64,000 nt of DNA from Lunularia cruciata (taxonomy: Eukaryota; Streptophyta; Marchantiopsida; Lunulariales; Lunulariaceae), in contig OX419755.1 in NCBI GenBank assembly GCA_948567375.1, positions 9,863,001-9,927,000 on the forward strand. Direction: 5' to 3'. Of the stretch, positions 21,837-29,318 are shown piece after piece. Under the pieces are notes generated by a model. The model saw nothing but the letters and a program-made list of their open reading frames with translations. It did no database searches and was not told the DNA's origin. Position 1 is the first letter of the stretch; each line of letters begins with the position of its first letter. The translations under genes were made by a program, and so were the position numbers.

Positions 21837-22142
21837 ATGGGCCCGCAGGTATCCCTCCGATAGGTTGTAGGCCCGGAGCCCAGAGCCCCGTAGGGCGTAA
21901 AGGGCTTTACTATTCACGGGTCTACGTTTTCTGGGCGCCTCCGGTGTTTATTTCTCTATTATTAATATAATGACCTTAGTTGGTTGTTTGGAACAACGGA
22001 CATCGCATTCAATACATTTGTCTGGAAAAGTCAGTGATCGCTTTACTAAGAATTGTCTTTGTTACTTTTACTTTTAAAGCAATAGAAATATATTATTTAA
22101 AAAATAATTAAATCTAGATTTTTATATATTAAATTTTATATA
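21837..22142. other. GC-rich segment then first copy of a 216-bp tandem repeat
   Basis: The part 21837-21926 is GC-rich (CCCGGAGCCCAGAGCC and so on) and looks like plant mitochondrial intergenic or exon-flanking DNA, but I cannot assign it. From 21927 it enters the tandem repeat listed next. No gene is seen. Confidence 0.35.
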
Positions 22143-22370
22143 TTTTCTGGGCACTTCTTGTGTTTATTTTTCTATTATTAAGATAATTACCTTATTTGGT
22201 TATTTGGAACGATGGATATAGTATTCAATACATTTGTCTAGAATGATCAGTGGATGTGATAACTATACTAGGAGTTGCCCTTGTCACTCTTACTTCTAAA
22301 GCAATAGTAGTATATTATTTAAAATAAAAATAGAAAAATTTAAATCTTGACTTTTATATATTAAACTTGC
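21927..22370. repeat. Imperfect tandem duplication, period 216 bp
   Basis: The two copies start TTTTCTGGGC at 21927 and 22143. Both contain GGTGTTTATTT/TGTGTTTATTT, TTCAATACATTTGTCT, and end with AGCAATAG then ATATTATTT. The second copy is more diverged. A partial third copy lies inverted at about 23860-23957. Confidence 0.75.
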
Positions 22371-22535
22371 AACGTCCGCTGAAATAATAATCACATTTAG
22401 ATGAGTTTGTGCTGATACAACCACTCAATTTTCCACTTCTAATAAACACTTTGACCAAATTCCAAGTCATCCTCTGGAATCATATAAATGTCAATAGTTA
22501 TGGACTGTTCATGGAAATCGTTTTAATATGAATAC
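22220..22535 (+). repeat. Left arm of a large imperfect inverted repeat
   Basis: This arm matches the reverse complement of 23605-23957: words ACAACCACTCAATTTT, CATCCTCTGGAATCATATA, and TGTTCATGGAAA, followed by GAATACTCAT, occur in both. The arms are 320-350 bp and enclose about 1.07 kb. No transposase is seen between them. Confidence 0.75.
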
Positions 22536-22840
22536 TCATAAGTGTAATACCAATGGTGTCCAATAGATATTGAAACGTTCATTTTAAAATGGAACATTTT
22601 AAAAATTTTAACAGGTGTTCTAAAATAAGCTCTATTAAAAGACAAATTTAACACTAATGATAGCACTAAATTTCTATAAGTCAGTGCTATTTATTTTGGT
22701 TTTTTGTGCAATTTGAACACGATGTGATGGACACGCTTCAGTGTATACACTTTGTGCGTCTCGCCTTGAAATCTGCCTCTTAAAAAACAGGACCAAAATA
22801 TTTCCAATAATCTCCTTTCTTACGTTTCTTCTTAGACATG

Positions 22841-22985
22841 ATGAACTCGATTACAGATGAAGGCAAACAACAATCCTCAGTATAGTTGATACCACTCACA
22901 ATTTGATGAGTTTTACATCAGTTTCTGCTTACTTGTTAGTTAAAACTTGTCATAAAGAGAATGTACTAAGATCATAAAAAAGCGT
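22841..22985 (+). repeat. Dispersed direct repeat, copy 1
   Basis: It runs from GATGAACTCGATTACAGATG to about AAGATCATAAAA and matches 26613-26757 in the same orientation, with scattered differences over about 145 bp. Confidence 0.8.
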
Positions 22986-23205
22986 TTCAAAACGCATGCG
23001 AAAGTTCACTTTCTCGCAAACTTAAGACTTGAAAAGAAAGTTTCTGTACGAAGAGATTGATCTACTACCTCTCCATAGAATAAAGAAAGGGAAACGAAGG
23101 TTCTGCAATAAACATTCGAATAATATTTGGAAAATTAGATAGAGTAAAAGTTTCAACTCATTATAATATTACTCAAGTGCTCTCCTAACCTTTTGAGCAC
23201 ATCAT
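22986..23205. other. Spacer inside the inverted repeat, no gene seen
   Basis: This is AT-rich sequence without an open frame, between the direct repeat and the GC-rich organelle-like block. No motif is recognised. Confidence 0.4.
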
Positions 23206-23620
23206 CATGCTACGGCTCACTAACTTGACTTACTTTGAATACTTTCCGAGTTCAGATAGCGGGGCTGGCGGAGTCTATCAATTGCCTGGTGGGCACCTAG
23301 AAGGAAAGTGCGGCGATACGGGCTTTTTTGACCCGAAGGATACTTGTTTAGCTTGTAGAGCCGCTTCGGCTTTCCAGTTCTCGCTAACTTCTTCGCCTGT
23401 TAAGGCAAAGAAGTCTTTGGACTCATAGCACTGATTGCGAGGATACTGGGAGAAGCCAACGAGGGGCCGGGCCCCGCATCTGATATTTTCATTGTCCGGC
23501 GATCGTCCAAATGAGATTCTCTTTTCTCCAGGAGAACGCCATAGGAGTAGCGCGTCATTGGTTCAGTTGAAGCTACACTTACACTCCTGTACCCGTACTT
23601 CCGAACCATGAGTATTCATA
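23206..23620. other. GC-rich organelle-like block
   Basis: This block is clearly richer in G+C than its AT-rich surroundings and has the texture of plant mitochondrial intron or intergenic DNA (for example GAGGGGCCGGGCCCCGC near 23461). A GTGCGGCGATACGGGC at 23309 resembles the 5' end of a group II intron (GTGYG), but this is weak. Open frames on both strands (60-73 codons) match nothing I know. It sits in the loop of the inverted repeat. Confidence 0.4.
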
Positions 23621-23957
23621 CTAAAACGGTTTCCATGAACAGTTGCTAACTATTGACAGTTATATGATTCCAGAGGATGACTTAGAATTTGGTCAATTGC
23701 GTTTATTAAAAGTGTAAAATCGAGTGGTTGTATAAGCACAACTCAACTAAATATGATTATTACTTCAGCTGAAGTACATCAGCATAAGTTAAAAACTTTG
23801 ATATATTTGAAAGCTTAATATATAAAAGTCAAGATATGTTTACTTTTCTAGTTTTTAGTTTATTTTAAATAATATGTTTCCATTGCTTCAAAGTATGAGT
23901 GACAGGTGCAATTCATAGTAAAGCGATCACATAAACTGATCGATTCTTGGATATTGC
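23605..23957 (-). repeat. Right arm of the large imperfect inverted repeat
   Basis: This is the partner of 22220-22535. The outermost part (23860-23957) also matches the 216-bp tandem unit, so the tandem unit belongs to the repeat. Just outside, at 23966-23984, there are two and a half copies of the telomere-type TTTAGGG. Confidence 0.7.
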
Positions 23958-23984
23958 GCCGGAATGTAGGGTTTAGGGTTTAGA

Positions 23985-24091
23985 TAATTTAGATAACTTA
24001 GATATCTTAAGTGCACTAGAACGTAGGTCAGACATCTTAAGTGTATTAGAACACAGGTTAGATATCTTAGATGCATTAGAATAGATTTCTC
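23985..24091. repeat. Short minisatellite, about 30-bp unit x3
   Basis: Three consecutive units share TTAGATATCTTA, a variable GTGCA, and TTAGAA-type ends (TTAGATATCTTAAGTGCACT and so on). Related single words recur at 28115-28130 and 28262-28275. Confidence 0.65.
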
Positions 24092-24189
24092 ATATTGATA
24101 ATATTGAGATTAAACCTTATTTTTTATTCTTGTGTCTAATAATTATAAAGTGTGATGAGGTCTGGTTGTCCTTGTAGGATAAACTTTTA

Positions 24190-24400
24190 CGTGTGCTTTA
24201 TCTTTCTATGGTTTGAGGTGTCTCCCTATCTTTCTTATTATTTTACTGGGCCGGATTCTGTCATTCAAGAATCCATAGTTGGGTGTACTTCCTTACATGT
24301 GGTGTGTCTTTGTACGGCTTGGATTTACGGGTTTTTCATCTTTCTTGTAATTTTACATGGTCACATTCTTTACTTCATAGTTGAATTGTACTTCCTTGCG
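24190..24400. repeat. Tandem duplication, about 105-bp unit, dispersed family
   Basis: Two adjacent units share a TTTGAGGTGTCTC/GTGTCTTTGTACGGCTTG region, CTTTCTTATTATTTTAC/CTTTCTTGTAATTTTAC, and ATAGTTG then GTACTTCCTT. Shorter relatives lie at 28300-28460, at about 27600-27640, and inverted at about 20845-20895. Confidence 0.6.
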
Positions 24401-24559
24401 ATTTAAACTTGGTCGTTTAAATCAAACTTCTATTTCTTTTGAATGTTCGGGATCTTTGTTGACCATACTTTTTCTTTAGAGGTTCTAGTTGTTTGTAGAC
24501 TTGCATATGCCTTCATAGCTTAGATCTTTTAGGTGTCATAAGGCAGATTCTTCCTGCCG

Positions 24560-25095
24560 AATCTATTAGGACTTAACTCCTTTACTCTTTATGTCTTTTC
24601 CTTATAAGGCTTGAAAAAGTCTTCCCTTTCCTTTTTGGTTTTACACGCGATCGCTTTTACTCTAGTTTCAATAAACGAGAAGATGTTTACTATGGTCAGC
24701 GATGTGATAATGTCATTTCTGGTCATTATGCTTTTCCTTCGCTCCAGGTTCCGGGTCAGAATAGCAGGCCTCTGTTCGAATAATGGAACATATGAATCAT
24801 GCGTGAGCGGTGACCACCACAAAAATTAGAACTCTCACACGCGAATTACGGTATGATTCCGGGTCATCAAGTTACAGTTGGATTATGAACGAGAGGATAG
24901 GCTTGCTTCCGGAAACGCAAAATAAACAATTAACAAGGTTCGTAGCCATGGAGCGGGGTTCTACGCTTTAGTAGATATTGCCGAGAGCAGCAAGACGAGA
25001 ACAGAAAGGACTAAAGCAATATTTTCTTTTCATTTCCGCTCTTCCGCGCAAAGAGGTAAACACAAAGGTTCTTTGAATTCATCTGATTTTCTAAT
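24560..25095. other. Organelle-like block, unassigned
   Basis: The texture resembles plant mitochondrial DNA (GTTCCGGGTCAGAATAGC, CATGGAGCGGGGTTCTACG). Short frames of 72-77 codons occur on both strands without recognisable domains. It ends at the T-rich stretch that marks the 3' end of LINE copy 3. Confidence 0.35.
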
Positions 25096-25101
25096 TCGTC
25101 T

Positions 25102-26045
25102 TTTTTTTTCCTTTTTCTAGGCCCCAATAGAGTCTATATGAGAAATTTGCCCTATTGCACCTAAGATATGCGAGCTATGCAAATCGCATGGTTTGCAAAC
25201 AATTGGAGCATCTGAAGAAGCATCACCTAGTGTGATTACTCTTTTGTGTATTGCACCAGCCACTGCCCTCTGTAGAGAAATAGACACACACTGCCTAAAA
25301 TATACTACAAAGTATGAGAGTGTGAGTGGTACCGCCTAGCGCTTAACATGATAAGCTCTCGTGCACTCCCTAACAAATATGTCAAACACCGTGTCCATAG
25401 CTCCATATAACTCCAAGACTAGAGGAACAAAGAGGTGACCTTGCTGCATGCCCATATTCTTGGAGACCTTACGACCTGTTGCTGCACTTGCTGTCCATCT
25501 AGGGGATGGGTCATCACTCCCTCCAAAACTATATCCCACATAGGGTCCATAACCACAACATACGCTACTATCATTTGATCATCTCAGACCAAGTATAAAT
25601 CTGCCCTGACATGTGTCATCTGCAAAGCATATGACCGCTTCCTCCAAGCCAAGTAACCACTCTTTTGTGCCATAGCAAACACTATGTCACTAATAGCATC
25701 ATGGATAGCTATCCTCTGTCCTCCAAAATGACATCATGTCATATGGACCGCTGCTGGATCTAGTGTAGAACCACACTCACAAGTGATGAATGAAGATGCA
25801 GATGTGTGGACCTAAGCAAAACCTCATCATTGTAGAGAAAGTAGCTGGCGCGAGTCGGAACACTCTAATGCACAGTCGAGTTACGATCCAAGAGCCTGCA
25901 CCCTTGCTGAGCAAGAGCAAAGATGTGCTCTAGTAGCCCGAGGAATGGATGACTCAACTAAGAGAGAATGTATCATATGCTCACACTGTCACTACATCAA
26001 GGAAGATTATAAACCTCTAGTCCAGTCTGACGACAGTGAAGAAAA
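25102..26045 (-). pseudogene. LINE-like copy 3, with 3' poly(A)
   Basis: On the minus strand the copy ends with an A-rich tail (plus 25102-25120, mostly T), the usual 3' end of a LINE. Peptides match copies 1 and 2: ITCECG-type zinc cluster near 25770, ATGRKVSKNMGMQQGHLFVPLVLELYGA (25480-25400), then ECTRAYHVKR. It also covers, without interruption, the stretch where element E sits in copy 1 (around 25940-25960). 5' similarity to copy 1 fades near 26045. There are several stops. Confidence 0.75.
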
Positions 26046-26612
26046 AGATGGATAAAATGGGGAAATATGTACTCACTGCAAAGGCCCAACTCGTTGAAAG
26101 TATTGGTCTACTAAATCAATATGACAAGAAGCTGTGCAATAAAATGTTGTACTAAGCTAATGCTAGGGTTAAGAGACCCGGCAGATCTTTGTATATAGAA
26201 ATCATAAAGCCGTCCAGAGGACCTGTAAAGAAGTCTCCTACCGACCCTTTAGGTCCACAAAAGATGATAATCACATTTCCCTTTTAGTCAGATTCGAGTT
26301 TGAGCTCTGACCAAGAGGGTGGGTGTATGATATGCAAATATAATACTCTTAGGAAAAGGGAAAGGAGTACAAGGCACTACCAAGTGCAAAAGGAAGAAGA
26401 AAGGTGCAAGACTCTACTGTCCTTGGTTACCTAGAAAGAGACCAAAACAAGGCCCAGTGATACACAAGGAAAAAGTGAAGGTAGAAGATAGTAGTCAACA
26501 CCAGCCTAATCTTGAACTATGTGGTAGAGGTCTAATGTGGAACTAATGGTATGCAAGGTAGTGGGGAGGAAGAACCCTAGTCACAATAGGTGTGCTTCTT
26601 CAACTGAACTCG
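26046..26612. other. No recognisable gene
   Basis: The sequence is purine-rich on the plus strand (26340-26560), with fragments such as KEEERC in one frame, but there is no sustained frame and no homologue in the window. Confidence 0.4.
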
Positions 26613-26760
26613 AATGATGAACTCGTTTACATATGAAGGCAAACAACAGTCCTTAAAATAGCTGATACCACTCACAATTTGATGAATTTTGCATCATTTC
26701 CTACTTACTTGTTAGTTAAAACTTGTCATAAAAGGAATGTATTAAGATCATAAAGAACAT
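26613..26760 (+). repeat. Dispersed direct repeat, copy 2
   Basis: This is the partner of 22841-22985 (GATGAACTCGTTTACATATG onward, through ACTTACTTGTTAGTTAAAACT). Same orientation, about 3.8 kb apart. Confidence 0.8.
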
Positions 26761-27220
26761 TAAAAACTGTGGGTTCATGTCTGCATCCATGGTGAGGATA
26801 ACTTTCCTTTTTATCGTGCATCGCCAAACCTCTTAGGCCTAGTACTTTCGTTTTATGCGTACTACTCGGCGTCCGATACCGTGCCCCATGAAAGGAATTC
26901 CCACGGATATGGATATGCGTTTCATGTGGGTCTTTGCCATGTTCATAGAAAATTGAGTTTCTCTCTTAGGAAGGTATCGTATTCTCGAGGAAGGGTATAG
27001 GGTGGATTTAGCATCAGATGGGGGCACAGATAGTTATGAGGAAGTTATCTCCGTATCGTCTGTACTCCATGTTTCTGTACAATGGGTCGAAAGGGTCACC
27101 GCTTTAAGCATCTTTCTCTATTTCCGAAGCAGCACCAAGCTGCAATCATCCTTCCTTCCTAGGTTGTATTGGTGAATGAGTCCTTTTATCTGTATGTAGA
27201 AGTTAGTGTACATATATCTT
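26761..27220. other. Organelle-like block, unassigned
   Basis: It is richer in G+C and CpG than the flanks (GGCGTCCGATACCGTGCCCC). The minus strand has a 62-codon frame (27027-26839) without known domains. It could be mitochondrial intron sequence; this is unproven. Confidence 0.3.
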
Positions 27221-27221
27221 A

Positions 27222-27235
27222 TAGCGAAAGGAAGC

Positions 27236-27285
<50 letters not shown>

Positions 27286-27300
27286 TTCCTTTAGCTATTA
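27222..27300. repeat. (AT)n microsatellite at the centre of a palindrome
   Basis: About 25 TA dinucleotides (27235-27284) lie between ATAGCGAAAGGAAGCG and its near reverse complement ACTTCCTTTAGCTAT. The whole can extrude as a long hairpin. Confidence 0.9.
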
Positions 27301-27725
27301 AGTGTCTTACTGGCGAGTTCTTATACGATGTTTTGATGTTTTCTATTTCTCAAAGTAATTTGTATAGATATTCTAGATTTCATGTTATTTATTTAATCCA
27401 TTGGTCATTTATTATATTTAATTTATTTTAATTACTTTTTTATTATAAATTACATTTGAAACATTTAATTTTAAAAATCTAAAAATATTTTAACATTATG
27501 AATTATATATATTACTTATCAGTTATTTACATTTCATATTATTTATCAATTATTTACATTCCATAAATCCTGAATAACCCATTCTGGAAACGACTTGAAG
27601 GGTCTTCCCATCCTTCTTGTTATCTTACACGGATGAATTTTAATAGTGTTCTTTTATCTCAGATCTTACGTCTCGGATAATTAGTTTCTTGCAACCCATT
27701 CATATGGGCTTTCGTGAGCTATCAG
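27301..27725. other. AT-rich stretch, no gene seen
   Basis: 27340-27560 is extremely AT-rich, with repeated words ATTATTTATCA and TTATTTACATT. From 27595 there is a copy of the GGTCTTCCCATCCTTCTT word of the dispersed repeat family. Confidence 0.5.
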
Positions 27726-27730
27726 TTAAG

Positions 27731-27990
27731 TCTCCTACCACTTACGTGGCAAGCATGAGTCGATGCGCGGATAATAGAGTCGCATGGGTTAGAACCATTG
27801 GAGAGCAATCACATTAGTCAAGGCTTGGAATGATCATGCAGATATTTTAGTGCTTAGGGTAGGGATAGTTCTTTGGTCTCCCACTACTTACGTGGCAAGC
27901 ATGAGTCGGCGCGCGGAAAATAGAGTCACATGGTTTAGAACAATCACATTAGTCAAGGTTTAGATGCTCATGCAGATATTTTAGGTGCAT
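27731..27990. repeat. Tandem duplication, about 153-bp period
   Basis: Two units share CTTACGTGGCAAGCATGAGT, GCGCGGATAATAGAGTC/GCGCGGAAAATAGAGTC, AATCACATTAGTCAAGG, and CATGCAGATATTTTAG. The second unit (from 27884) has lost a short part. Confidence 0.8.
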
Positions 27991-28299
27991 AGGTTTTATA
28001 TAGTCCGGAATTTTCAGATGCTATAGGACCCGTTTTCCCTATTATATTATTGGGATTTAGATTCTTTGGTATGTTCATAAATTCTTCTACAAGTATTTCA
28101 GTCTTACGTGATATGTATAGTTTAGATATGTTAGATGCGGTGGGAAATTTTTTTCATACTTCATTGAAACTTAACGTTATAATATATAAACCAAATGATT
28201 TATATAACTCTAAAGATACTTTCGGGGTTTAGCTTAATAAAACTAACCCTTGCATAATATATTAGATGTAATAGAACCGATTATATTCTCAACCGATAC

Positions 28300-28460
28300 T
28301 AGTGAAGTTAGTTTCATTTTGTCTCTTACATTTTACCTTTGGACAGTTTGATATGTTGTCTTCCCACCCTTCTTATTATTTAGTTCGATTTTATCTCTTA
28401 TATTTTACCTTTGTACAGTTTGATGGTGTCTCACCTTCTTATTATCCTACGTGGTCGCCA
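28300..28460. repeat. Tandem duplication, about 75-bp unit
   Basis: Two units share TTATCTCTTATATTTTACC/TTGTCTCTTACATTTTACC, a CAGTTTGATRTGTC-type part, and CTTCTTATTAT. They belong to the same loose family as 24190-24400. Confidence 0.65.
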
Positions 28461-28544
28461 TTCTGTCAGAACCCATGTGTCGATCCCCATTGACACAATG
28501 GTAGGTGACCTAACGGCCTCCCTCCCAATAACTTATATAGTATT

Positions 28545-28676
28545 TCCATGAACAATCGTTTCTGGCATGGATTTCTTAAATAGTGAAAATGCCAAAAAGC
28601 GAGAACGAGCATCCATATACAAATAGAAAAAATGATTAAAATGGAAAAGATAGCGCTATGTAATTCAATTATTTTC
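28545..28676 (-). pseudogene. cox2: Mitochondrial cox2 exon fragment
   Basis: On the minus strand a 44-codon open stretch begins IIELHSAIFSILI and continues to FWHFHYLRNP. It matches the first transmembrane part of plant cytochrome c oxidase subunit 2, which has IIDLHHDI and ALWHFHY at the same spacing. COX2 carries electrons from cytochrome c in mitochondrial complex IV. Similarity ends near 28545, before the rest of the protein. A group II intron end lies directly upstream, as in an intact split mitochondrial gene. The flanking nuclear-type gene suggests a mitochondrial insertion in the nucleus; alternatively the window has a mixed origin. Confidence 0.7.
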
Positions 28677-28743
28677 GATAAGTAGACCCTTGCGGGCTTT
28701 CCGCCGAAAGAACTATGCGTGAAAATTTGCCTTCATACAGTTT
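28677..28743 (-). ncRNA. Group II intron 3' end (domains V and VI) ahead of the cox2 exon
   Basis: On the minus strand 28743-28710 is exactly 34 nt and folds as domain V (CTGTATGAAGG, CAAA loop, TTTTCACGCATAGTTC). Next comes a small hairpin (AAGCCC, GCAA loop, GGGT) and the end TCTACTTATC, where the A of CTAC can be the branch point. The splice site falls at 28676-28679, right where cox2 similarity starts. The intron thus interrupts cox2 around codon 33-34. The intron body probably continues upstream to about 28930, but domains I-IV are not recognised. Confidence 0.7.
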
Positions 28744-29128
28744 TATTTCATTCGCAGAACCTTCACACGCACCAATGTGACAAATTCCCCGCTTGAGCAC
28801 TATAGGGGGAGGCACTACGTACGGAGACCTTCTTTCTGATCCATTTCGGCGAAGATTGTCCTTCAAACAATCGACCAAAGAGAGAAGGCATTCTAAGATT
28901 CATTTGGAAATTTGTGTGAGGGGTAAAAGCAGCCTACTTTCATGTGGTGCAGATACATCTGTTCCCATTGTGACATCAGCAATGGGAGATGGCGGCGTAT
29001 ATAGCAAGAACCAGTTTAAGAGTATTTGCAGGCTAACACAAACCTCTCACGGAAAGTTATTGAGAGAGGTGTTAGTAACATCATCATTTACAGACCACTG
29101 GATGTATTGAAGGACAGTGATTTAGACT
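28744..29128. other. Possible intron remainder, then upstream flank of the RLP gene
   Basis: 28744-28930 on the minus strand probably belongs to the group II intron (open frame without known domain, CGTACGTAGTGCC). 28931-29128 is unassigned plus-strand flank of the receptor-like protein gene. No splice or promoter motif is certain. Confidence 0.35.
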
Positions 29129-29172
29129 TTGACAATGACCAGATAAAGACCAGACTTTGACCAGACTTTGAC
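29129..29172 (+). promoter_or_regulatory. Cluster of three W-box cores upstream of the RLP gene
   Basis: TTGAC occurs at 29129-29133, 29157-29161 (as TTGACC, the full W-box) and 29168-29172. W-boxes bind WRKY factors, which often control defence receptors. The cluster is about 150-400 bp before the possible starts. Part of it is a local tandem of CCAGACTTTGA, so it could also be chance repetition. Confidence 0.4.
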
Positions 29173-29318
29173 AATTTCGAAGGTAATCGGATCTTACCTA
29201 CCCTCTTAGACGTGGACCTGTAGTCCATTTCTGTACATGGAACAACTGGGGATGCCAAATCTGCAACTATACTGGAGGTCCTAAGGTTTGTCCCATGCAT
29301 GTTACGTGACAGCATGAA

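Noticed and set aside
23966-23984. Telomere-like TTTAGGG repeats
   Set aside because: Only two and a half copies, so too few to claim an interstitial telomere.
22840-26760. CRISPR-like direct repeats
   Set aside because: Two long diverged copies far apart, no regular spacers; the genome is a plant's.
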